NCBI GenBank assembly: GCA_035524095.1
Contig: DATKPK010000135.1
Location: forward strand, 1 to 9,382
DNA: 9,382 nt
Direction: 5' to 3'
From: DATJUF01 sp035524095
GTDB taxonomy: Bacteria > Desulfobacterota > Binatia > Binatales > Binataceae
Numbering within the stretch: the stretch's first letter is position 1; the number at the start of each line of letters is the position of its first letter. This document shows, in pieces, positions 1 to 6,462 of the stretch. A program made the translations under genes and the position numbers. The notes under the pieces were generated by a model. The model did not search any database. It worked only from the letters and a program-made list of their open reading frames with translations, and was not told the origin of the DNA.

Positions 1-350
1 TTGAATGATGAATAGACCGAGGAAGCCATGACATTTAGCTCAAGCACAGCCTCGCGATCCCCGATCGCAAGATTGTGGCCTGACCAGTTCGCGTCTCGTG
101 CCATTTTCATGCTGATCGCCTCAAACACTTCAGGTATCGGCTCGAAACTCGCGATGGCGCCGCGGAAACCGATGCAGCGGAGGGCAACAGCGAACTGACC
201 AGCATTGGCGCCGACGTCGAGCACTTCAGTTATCTTCAGGTCATTCAGCATCTCTCGAAGAAAGAGATGCTTCGACAATGCCGCAATCTGGTCGGCCGAC
301 ACCAGGTGACTGAGGGCCCCCGCTATCCTCAATTGCATCGAGCGCAGCAT
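1..350 (-). CDS. FkbM-family methyltransferase, N-terminal part (runs off left edge)
   Basis: Translating the minus strand from the ATG at 350 gives 116 codons that are still open at the window edge. After about 40 residues that I cannot assign there is a class I SAM-binding motif, VLDVGANAGQFA at about residues 43-54. The acidic strand-2 motif SFEP follows at 68-71, then LAIGD at 94-98 and a Ser-rich stretch (ASSVYSS) at 109-115. This order and wording are typical of the FkbM family of SAM-dependent O-methyltransferases, which in polysaccharide loci usually methylate sugar hydroxyls. The ATG is chosen because AGGAGGG lies 6 bases upstream (357-363). The frame stays open back to a stop at 570-572 but offers no ATG there. 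It is divergent from the plus-strand glycosyltransferase and probably modifies the same polymer. The sugar and position methylated cannot be read from sequence. The family call is secure, but the C-terminal part is not visible. Confidence 0.88.
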   Translation of the reverse strand, partial: MLRSMQLRIAGALSHLVSADQIAALSKHLFLREMLNDLKITEVLDVGANAGQFAVALRCIGFRGAIASFEPIPEVFEAISMKMARDANWSGHNLAIGDREAVLELNVMASSVYSSF

Positions 351-356
351 CGGCTT

Positions 357-363
357 CCCTCCT
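357..363 (-). promoter_or_regulatory. Strong Shine-Dalgarno site of the FkbM methyltransferase gene
   Basis: On the minus strand this reads AGGAGGG, a near-perfect anti-Shine-Dalgarno match, 6 bases before the ATG at 350. It decides the start of the methyltransferase against possible upstream extension, since the frame remains open to about 569. It is the strongest ribosome-binding site I noticed in the window. Confidence 0.75.
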
Positions 364-781
364 GTGCGTCCCAAAGTAACGACGATCTCGTCCCATTCGC
401 GCGGTGGAACGCGGAACTCACTCCCACTTCGAGAATCGGAACGCGGTCGCGCACGATATTCGACCGGACAACAATGCCGACACCAACCAACGTAGGCGGC
501 GGTGGCACTCTTCCCGTGATCCTCGCCCGGCCGGCGACGGCTGCAAACATTTTGAATACATGGCGCTAATCAATGGTTAGATGGCCTCACCAACGGCGAA
601 AGAATTGAACGGGGAGCGCATCTCACGAGGCGCTACCAGCAACCTACATGACTTCACAGGACGGTGGCTGGGGCCTTTTCGCGGCCTTGAACCCGGCTAC
701 ACGGCGCGGCGCACCTCGGCCAAGGAGCACCTCATGACGCGTTGTGACCGTTTCTCGGCACCTGAGGACATGTTTTCGCCG

Positions 782-838
782 CTTGACGCAACGCGAATTC
801 GCACATAGTGATTGTTGCTTCGTCGTCCTGCCTAGATT
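782..838 (+). promoter_or_regulatory. Weak candidate promoter region for the plus-strand glycosyltransferase
   Basis: CTTGAC at 782-787 matches the -35 element favoured by alphaproteobacterial housekeeping sigma factors. The matching -10 position, around 804-811, reads CATAGTGA, which is a poor match. A better -10-like hexamer, CTAGAT at 832-837, lies further downstream, but the bases at the proper -35 distance from it match poorly. The elements therefore do not form one clean promoter. The location, upstream of the gene at 966 and in a non-coding gap, is reasonable, but this is only a guess. Confidence 0.2.
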
Positions 839-965
839 CGCGAGCCGTTCCCGCTCCATCGAGCCATGCGCGGAAGGGGAACGCACCAGCTAGATGCCAG
901 GTAAAACAGGTGTCTGGCCCGCATCGCGGTTGGCGTCGATGCGGCGGATCTGAGGACAATGCGCA

Positions 966-2216
966 ATGAAAGAGCTGTTCGTCTGCGTATTCGGCAGAAA
1001 TAGAGACAACTACGAAGTGCCGATTGCTCTGCTCGAGGCGGACATTCTCGATTGTCTTGTCACCGATTTCTATTACGACGACCGATCATGCATCGCGAGC
1101 GCCATCCCGAGCAAACTGAAAGAGCGTCAGCACCCGGCGCTGCCAAAATCTTCAACGATGAATGTTTATCCCTCTTTCCTCCTGCAGCTGTTGTTCAGTG
1201 CCGCAAAGCTGCCTCTATCGCGCATATACCCGACAAGTGATCGTATTCTAGGTGCGGCGGCGGCCGTCCGCGCGTTCGTCACGGGGAGCCATCTCTATGG
1301 TTATGCGGGATACAGCATTCCGAAATGGATCCCGCTGACAAACAGGGCCCACATCCTTTTTCAGTACCATCCTCACCCGGCCTATATGCAGAGCATCCTG
1401 CGCGCTGATCTGGCCGCTCACCCGGAAGCCTCCTGGTCATTCGAGAATGAAGAAGACTCAACGGCAGATGCTTCGGACGCTCGCTATTCCGACTGGAAGC
1501 GCGCCGACTTCATTGTCTGCGCCAGTGCAACGACCAAGCGATCGCTGCTCTTCGCCGGCTGCCCGGAGGAAAAGATCTCGGTCATACCGTATGGGTTCGA
1601 TCGAACTGGGGCTTGCGCGGCTTACCCACAAGAGACAGCCGCGGAGTGCCGATTCCTTTTTGTTGGCCAGGGTATTCAGCGCAAAGGACTTCACCATCTG
1701 ATCAAGGCGTGGAACAGCGCGAACATCCCGAACGCTAGCCTGACCCTTGTTTGTTATCGCATCGATCCGGGGATCGAATGTTTGATCGATCCGGCACGCC
1801 GGGTGACGCTCTTGCGACGACAGACTCCGGCCGAGCTGGACCAGCATTACGCTCAGTCCGACGTTTTCATCATGCCTTCGCTCATCGAGGGTTTCGGGCT
1901 CGTCTATCTCGAAGCTCTGCAACGAGGTTGCTTTGTCATCGGCACCGAGAATACAGGACTGAGCGATCTCGACCTCTCACACGACTGTCACGAACTGGTC
2001 GAGGCCGGTAATATCGAGTCGATCAGAGCGGCGCTGATGCGTGCCTCAACGCGCCACGCGGCGCGCGGTTTCGATCGTGCCAGTATCGCCGAGAACGCCG
2101 ACCGACGCCCGGTGGCGGTGTTTCGCCGCGACATCGTCGAGCATGCGCAATCCGTTCTTCGCGGCTATCGCGTGGGGCGGATGCGGCGCTCATCAGCAGC
2201 GCGTATAGAGCTCTAG
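966..2216 (+). CDS. GT4-like (GT-B fold) glycosyltransferase
   Basis: This 416-residue protein is probably a cytoplasmic retaining glycosyltransferase that adds one sugar of the polysaccharide repeat unit. The C-terminal half carries the group 1 (GT4) landmarks: FVGQGIQRKGLHHLIKAW at 232-249, the start of the nucleotide-sugar domain, and an EX7E motif with E308 and E316 inside PSLIEGFGLVYLEAL (304-318). ADFIVCAS (180-187) and VIPYGFD (206-212) form the usual linker between the two Rossmann domains. The N-terminal acceptor domain is divergent: it starts with strand MKELFVCVFG but lacks the common Gly-rich loop, and HPHPAY at 135-140 is distinctive. TGAGGA at 951-956 lies 9 bases before the ATG, supporting this start. 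It is the only gene on this strand, divergent from the methyltransferase and convergent with the minus-strand run, so it needs its own promoter. Donor and acceptor are unknown. Confidence 0.85.
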   Translation: MKELFVCVFGRNRDNYEVPIALLEADILDCLVTDFYYDDRSCIASAIPSKLKERQHPALPKSSTMNVYPSFLLQLLFSAAKLPLSRIYPTSDRILGAAAAVRAFVTGSHLYGYAGYSIPKWIPLTNRAHILFQYHPHPAYMQSILRADLAAHPEASWSFENEEDSTADASDARYSDWKRADFIVCASATTKRSLLFAGCPEEKISVIPYGFDRTGACAAYPQETAAECRFLFVGQGIQRKGLHHLIKAWNSANIPNASLTLVCYRIDPGIECLIDPARRVTLLRRQTPAELDQHYAQSDVFIMPSLIEGFGLVYLEALQRGCFVIGTENTGLSDLDLSHDCHELVEAGNIESIRAALMRASTRHAARGFDRASIAENADRRPVAVFRRDIVEHAQSVLRGYRVGRMRRSSAARIEL

Positions 2217-2241
2217 TCTAGGGAGATCGCCTCATCACGCG

Positions 2242-2267
2242 AGCTGTGGCGCGCTGACGCGCCAGCT
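2242..2267. terminator. GC-rich hairpin between convergent genes, possible bidirectional terminator
   Basis: The arms AGCTGtgGCGCG and CGCGCCAGCT can pair over 10 base pairs, with a two-base bulge and a CTGA loop. The hairpin sits in the 65-base gap between the ends of the plus-strand glycosyltransferase and the minus-strand beta-helix gene, the expected place for a shared terminator. Neither strand has a T-run after the stem, so it is not a classical intrinsic terminator. It may act as a pause site or as an mRNA 3' end stabiliser. Confidence 0.4.
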
Positions 2268-2281
2268 AGGAGCATTGGTCA

Positions 2282-3790
2282 TCATCCCTGATCGGTAAGA
2301 TGGCAATAGAATCCGATGTCCCGTGTTGCCGCTGACGATAGGTGCAGGGTGATCGATGTCTGGTCTTTTAGCGGTGCCACGGTGATCCACCAGCGTGAAC
2401 CGGGATCCTCAAGCGGCGTGCAGACCGGTTGGATGCCCTGCGAGCTCATGGCGTAGTTGCTGGTTCTTATGGTCGCATTTCCCGCGATCTGTCCGCTCGA
2501 AATCCCTATGTGCACATAGGGAGTGAGACCTGATGGCGAGAGTGACGACGTTCGAACCCGGCTTGCCCATACACAACCTTGGTTTCCCGGGTCGTCAACC
2601 ACAAGAAGCGGACTTGGCGACGAGGGCGAACCTGTCGGCGGCGTCGCAACGCCGTCGTAGTTGAGGACAACGCGCCCAGTGCAGTGCTGAGCGTGAACGA
2701 TGACGCCGTTGCTACCGGGGGTGAACGGAAACGCTCCCTGATCGACCCGGAGCTGACCGTTTATGAACGGTACATCGATCGCATACCTTGCGTTCGCCGC
2801 GATCGAATATTGGTGATCCCACGAAAACCCGGGATGGATGATATAGGTCGTATCCAATGACGGCTGAAGACGCTGTGTGTTGACGGTGGCGGCGGAGTAA
2901 ATCGCGGCGTTGCCTATGCTCTCAAAGCGCACTTGTTCTAGGAGGCAGTCATCCACAAAGCCGCCAGACTCGCTCTCTCCTGCTTCTTGATAGATGCCGT
3001 AGGGTGAAAAACCCAGATGCGTTCCGCTGATAATGCAGCCGCCGTCAAGGCAATGGCTGTTAGCTGGACACGCGATGCCAGCCATTGCCTGACCAGTAAT
3101 CTCGCTGTCGTAGATTTTGGTGTCGCCCGCGTTTGACAGGATATATATGCCATAATAGTTGTTCGTAATGGCGGTGTCTGCGAGATGGATATGTCCGTAG
3201 TTCGTGTTATAGACGAGACCGCTGTAAAAGCCTTGAATATTGAGCCCTCGCAGGAACGGCGATGGCGCAACTGTCGGACGAGTGCCGACTTGGAGTCCGT
3301 TCATTTGTGAAAGCGTCTTGCCGACGCCCGGGAATGCTTTCCCGCCTGGACCGATGAGATTTATGTTCTCGACCCAGCCGCCCTGGACATAGATACCGGA
3401 CTTGCCGGCTCCAAAATCATGCGGAAATCTGAGCGTGGCGCCGCCGGGAAAGCTAAACAGAGCAGTATGGAACGTAATGCTGCTGCTCCCTATGACGCAG
3501 GTTCGTCCCACGGGAACATAAAGTGCTCCTGTCTTTACGGCCGCAGCCGCTCTCTTGAACGCTTCGGTATCGTCTCTTTCGCCGTCACATTTCGCGCCGA
3601 AATCGATAACCGACGCGGCGGTATGGCCTGCCATCTCAAGATTCGCATCCATCGCGCCGCGCGTGGTTACGAGCTGGTTGCCAGATAAGCTCGACGAGCT
3701 TTCATTTTCCTGAGGCGCAGCAATAGTCGGCCGTGTCCCTGCCAACACGAACATACACACGGCGACACGCGCCAGAACACCAACATGCAT
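2282..3790 (-). CDS. Secreted right-handed beta-helix protein, pectate lyase/epimerase superfamily
   Basis: This 502-residue protein opens with a likely Sec signal peptide (hydrophobic core about residues 9-18, cleavage possible after IAA at 23-25), so it should be periplasmic or exported. Residues 60-75 carry the hallmark of the pectate-lyase-3/rhamnogalacturonase-epimerase type fold, V-x-DFGA-x-x-DG-x-x-DDT, followed by LYVPVG at 90-95. Repeating short strands with Asn, Gly and Ile at turns run from about 130 to 350, for example AITNNYYGIYI and GCIISGTHLGF, as in a parallel beta-helix. A Pro/Ser-rich linker (383-394) precedes a C-terminal part, about 395-502, that I cannot assign. Relatives are polysaccharide lyases, hydrolases, epimerases or phage tailspike-like binders. 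Here it is the last gene of a polymer operon, two bases after the exostosin-like gene, so it probably acts on the polymer after export. The start has no strong ribosome-binding site, consistent with coupled translation. Catalytic residues cannot be fixed by eye. Confidence 0.8.
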   Translation of the reverse strand: MHVGVLARVAVCMFVLAGTRPTIAAPQENESSSSLSGNQLVTTRGAMDANLEMAGHTAASVIDFGAKCDGERDDTEAFKRAAAAVKTGALYVPVGRTCVIGSSSITFHTALFSFPGGATLRFPHDFGAGKSGIYVQGGWVENINLIGPGGKAFPGVGKTLSQMNGLQVGTRPTVAPSPFLRGLNIQGFYSGLVYNTNYGHIHLADTAITNNYYGIYILSNAGDTKIYDSEITGQAMAGIACPANSHCLDGGCIISGTHLGFSPYGIYQEAGESESGGFVDDCLLEQVRFESIGNAAIYSAATVNTQRLQPSLDTTYIIHPGFSWDHQYSIAANARYAIDVPFINGQLRVDQGAFPFTPGSNGVIVHAQHCTGRVVLNYDGVATPPTGSPSSPSPLLVVDDPGNQGCVWASRVRTSSLSPSGLTPYVHIGISSGQIAGNATIRTSNYAMSSQGIQPVCTPLEDPGSRWWITVAPLKDQTSITLHLSSAATRDIGFYCHLTDQG

Positions 3791-3792
3791 TA

Positions 3793-5010
3793 CTATGAGA
3801 ACTCTGTTTCTGCGTTTTCGGCAGGCGTGCTCGACTCTGTGATTGTCTGCGGCGTTAGAACAGGCTCGCGGGCGCTGTCGCGACAGCCAAGCTTTGCAAG
3901 AGTTTCGACGATATAGCTACCCACAGCAACCTCGGAACACTTGTTCTTCCACCACTCCAAGCTCTCTCTGTGCTTTTGCCGCATAAGGTCCTTGTTATTC
4001 AGCAGCTCAGTCAGCGTCTCTTCAAGCTTTCCCCAATTCGAAACTCGAATCGCCGGTGATCCATCGTAAAACCATCGCTGCGGCAACGCTTCGGTTACGA
4101 TAACGCATCCATATCTCAGAGCCTCGAAAAATCGAAACGTCTCGAACGACGTGCCTCGTGGAACGACGCAGATTTTCGCCTGCATCATCTCACGGGAATA
4201 GGTGTCGCTTCCCGCGGTCTCGCTTGCGTGAAAGTCGCGCGTTATCGAGAGCTTCACCTTGAAGCCTGGATAGTCCCTTTCGAAGCTTCGCAACTGAGCG
4301 ATCATTTTCGATCGCGACAACGCCTTCGGATTGCCGACCATATTCCGGAAGGAGTGCCTGCCAAAATGAGAATGATGATTTACGCTGCCCGCGAAGAAGA
4401 CGTCGTATTCCCGTCGGTCGATCGGGACGATCGGAAGGTCGAGTTGCCCTTTGTCATAGCCCAGCGGTATGGGAAAAATCGGAGCGCTCGAGGATCCGCC
4501 ATGGGGCAGCGAACTTATTCTCCATTGCCAATACCGCAACAATCCGGGAAGTCGCTTCAGAAACATCCTGCCATACTGAGCTAGCGTCAACAGCGATAGA
4601 TAGGAAAGCGTGAATTCGCCACCAACGATCGGTCTCACTCCATACCATTTGAATATTGCCGCCACTTTGTCGAAGTAAGGCGGTATGCGGCACCACTCGT
4701 CGCCGACCAATACTACGACAACCTCTTGGCCGTACGACGGAAGCTCTTTGAAACCAACATGGTCCCATGTGAAGTAAAATGTGAGGCCGCTCAGTTTCAG
4801 TTTGCGTTCGACCACGTCGAGAACGCGCCCCAGATATGTCAGATCATCATCGATAGGATGAGGATCCGGGGGATTCCAGGAAACTACCTCCCTGTCTCTG
4901 CCAAGATAGATCAGATATCTATTATTCGCCTGTCGATTGCGAGCGCAGAGGCTTGGAGATCGGTCTTCCCGGCTCGTCGCTCGATCGCCAAGAACAGAGA
5001 TGCGCCGCAT
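3793..5010 (-). CDS. Exostosin/GT47-like glycosyltransferase
   Basis: This 405-residue protein has no signal peptide and is probably cytoplasmic or membrane-associated. The C-terminal half looks like the exostosin (GT47-type) family. IPLGYDKG at 181-188 is followed by a strand, YDVFFAGSVN (202-211). The most telling block is MMQAKICVVPRGTSF (275-289), then FRFFEALRYGCVIV (292-305), where the Arg and Glu of R-x-x-E-A-L-x-x-G-C and the preceding P-R-G match the donor-binding region of exostosins. The N-terminal half (about 30-170) is not one I can place. Residues 1-29 are Arg-rich with little apparent conservation, and no good ribosome-binding site precedes the ATG at 5010, so the true start could be later. 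The frame continues open upstream to the flippase stop. Its place between wzx-like and beta-helix genes implies a role in building the same repeat unit. Linkage and donor are unknown. Confidence 0.68.
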   Translation of the reverse strand: MRRISVLGDRATSREDRSPSLCARNRQANNRYLIYLGRDREVVSWNPPDPHPIDDDLTYLGRVLDVVERKLKLSGLTFYFTWDHVGFKELPSYGQEVVVVLVGDEWCRIPPYFDKVAAIFKWYGVRPIVGGEFTLSYLSLLTLAQYGRMFLKRLPGLLRYWQWRISSLPHGGSSSAPIFPIPLGYDKGQLDLPIVPIDRREYDVFFAGSVNHHSHFGRHSFRNMVGNPKALSRSKMIAQLRSFERDYPGFKVKLSITRDFHASETAGSDTYSREMMQAKICVVPRGTSFETFRFFEALRYGCVIVTEALPQRWFYDGSPAIRVSNWGKLEETLTELLNNKDLMRQKHRESLEWWKNKCSEVAVGSYIVETLAKLGCRDSAREPVLTPQTITESSTPAENAETEFS

Positions 5011-5082
5011 CGTTCCGATTGACCCCTTCGCCGTTTGCGCTTCCCGTGCGAGTACCGGGCATTTGGACGCTTTGAGAAGCGC

Positions 5083-6462
5083 TTACCCTGGAGCACGCAG
5101 CAGCCGTGCGCATATGAATCTCAAATCCGAAAAGGAAAAAATTAGCTGAGGTCTCGGCAACCCCAAGACCAGAGAATAAGATGTTACCATGAGGATCAAA
5201 CGGAAGGTTGTGCCAGCCAGCATGGCCGTGGCGACGCCAACCGCCTGATAGTGCGGCAGCAGCACGAGAGCCAGCGGAATGCATATGGCGAATTGCGCTG
5301 AATTCAGCAGCGTCACCACGCCGGGGCGTCCAACAGCCATCATCGTCTGTCCCAGGAGACGGGAGACCCCGCCTAACAAGGTGTCGCCGAGAATGAGCCA
5401 AATCACGACGTCGTTGGCGACGAAATCGTGTCCATAGACTAGTTGAATTAGCTTTGCACCGCCAAAGCCGATCGCTAGCGTAGGAACCAATGAAATTACG
5501 AGATTCACCCGCACGGCTCGTTGAACACTATCCGACATGGCATTCAACGGTTGACCGACGATTCTCGGAAACAGAACGGTGACGATCGATTGCTGTATCA
5601 GACTCAGAGCCCGACAAAGGCTCGCCGATACTATGTAGATGCCTACCATCCGCGATGATAGGAAGCTGGCAACCAACAATTGATCAACATTTCCCGAAAG
5701 CGTCGAAAGCAGATCGCTACCGTACTGCCGAAGACCGTAGTGGAGCAACGTCTGCGCCGCCGCAGCAAAGTCGCGAACTGCAGGTCGCGCCAGCCGCGCC
5801 GCGTACGCGACGCCAATAATACCGGCGGGCAGCCCACCCACTGTATAGGCCATCGCAACCGTCACGGGATTGGCCACGCCAGCAGCTCCGATGGCCAGAA
5901 GCAAGCATACCGTCGAAAGCGCCGAGGCAAAGACCAAAGCATTTTCAATGGCAAATTTGCTATGCGCTTCCATGATGCTTTGCCCCAACGGCGAAATCAT
6001 TCCGAAAGGCACAACCAGCATGAGCACTTGGCTCCACTGAACGACGTGTACATCCAGGTGGCCGAGCCAGTAGGGCACGGCTAAGCAGCCGAGTGCGCTT
6101 GCAACCAGGCCAACCGACGCCGCGAGAACCATGGCGGCGGCGAACAAACTGCATTCTCGTTGCGGTGCGCGTCTTGCGCCGTATACGAGCGATGTTGGCA
6201 AACCAAGCGTCAAGCATAGCGGTATCAGCTGGGGCCACATGGCGATCACGGCCTGTTCGCCCCTGCCGGTGGCGCCAAGTAATCGCGCCGACAGAATGCC
6301 GGTGAGAATGTTGATGCCGAGGATCAAAACGCGTACCAGCATTGTCTGTGCGGCGGCCCCACTCGCACCGCGTCCGGTCAGCAGAATCATAGCGACGGCC
6401 CCTAGCCGCCGCACCACGCCGAGGCGTTCATCGAGTGGGCTGGACGGAGCGAGGTCACTCAT
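5083..6462 (-). CDS. Wzx-like lipid-linked oligosaccharide flippase (MOP superfamily)
   Basis: This 459-residue, very hydrophobic protein has about 12-14 predicted membrane segments by eye, for example around 43-62, 72-95, 107-133, 143-160, 175-195, 200-222 and on to about 435. The length fits Wzx-type polysaccharide biosynthesis proteins. The family-typical block YGLRQYGSDLLSTL (242-255) is followed by a polar N-x-D and hydrophobic stretch to about 280. The N-terminal region has TGRGEQAVIAMWPQL at 65-79, where Wzx proteins have G-x-G-x-Y/E in the first loop. Its role would be to move the undecaprenyl-linked repeat unit from the inner to the outer face of the plasma membrane. The start overlaps the end of the upstream glycosyltransferase by 8 bases (ATGAGTGA), which indicates translational coupling. 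The gene ends in TAA, 72 bases before the exostosin-like gene. The family is clear; the substrate is not. Confidence 0.88.
   Translation of the reverse strand: MSDLAPSSPLDERLGVVRRLGAVAMILLTGRGASGAAAQTMLVRVLILGINILTGILSARLLGATGRGEQAVIAMWPQLIPLCLTLGLPTSLVYGARRAPQRECSLFAAAMVLAASVGLVASALGCLAVPYWLGHLDVHVVQWSQVLMLVVPFGMISPLGQSIMEAHSKFAIENALVFASALSTVCLLLAIGAAGVANPVTVAMAYTVGGLPAGIIGVAYAARLARPAVRDFAAAAQTLLHYGLRQYGSDLLSTLSGNVDQLLVASFLSSRMVGIYIVSASLCRALSLIQQSIVTVLFPRIVGQPLNAMSDSVQRAVRVNLVISLVPTLAIGFGGAKLIQLVYGHDFVANDVVIWLILGDTLLGGVSRLLGQTMMAVGRPGVVTLLNSAQFAICIPLALVLLPHYQAVGVATAMLAGTTFRLILMVTSYSLVLGLPRPQLIFSFSDLRFICARLLRAPG

Larger units (their letters stand above)
351..965. other. 615-base divergent intergenic region without a convincing gene
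   Basis: This stretch separates the minus-strand methyltransferase from the plus-strand glycosyltransferase, so it should carry both promoters or the remains of something lost. Short open frames exist on both strands (for example 329-550 and 644-886 on minus, 581-808 on plus). None gives a protein I recognise, and their Arg- and Pro-rich composition looks like out-of-frame GC-rich DNA. The minus-strand part at about 351-460 is the most protein-like and is discussed as a possible gene remnant. I see no IS ends, tRNA, riboswitch fold or long repeat. CTGAGGACA occurs twice (762-770 and 950-958), the second copy serving as the ribosome-binding region of the glycosyltransferase; this may be chance. 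Confidence 0.6.

Noticed and set aside
581..808. Plus-strand open frame of 75 codons before the glycosyltransferase
   Set aside because: No recognisable motif and unremarkable composition. It is more likely part of the non-coding region, though a small unknown gene cannot be excluded.
644..959. Overlapping minus-strand open frames in the divergent intergenic region
   Set aside because: The translations are Arg/Cys/His-rich, match no family I know, overlap each other in different frames, and lack a clear ribosome-binding site that I could defend.
1758..1797. Repeated ATCGATCCGG within the plus-strand glycosyltransferase
   Set aside because: Short, and inside a coding region where both copies encode Ile-Asp-Pro; likely coincidence rather than a regulatory repeat.
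3751..3757. Possible lipobox cysteine (VAVC, residues 9-12) in the beta-helix protein
   Set aside because: The residue before Cys is Val instead of Gly, Ala or Ser, and the Cys sits inside the hydrophobic core; an ordinary signal peptide cut near residue 25 fits better.
5068..5081. Small inverted repeat (CGCTT/AAGCG) just after the flippase stop
   Set aside because: Only a 5-base-pair stem with no T-run, inside what looks like a single operon; too weak to call a terminator.
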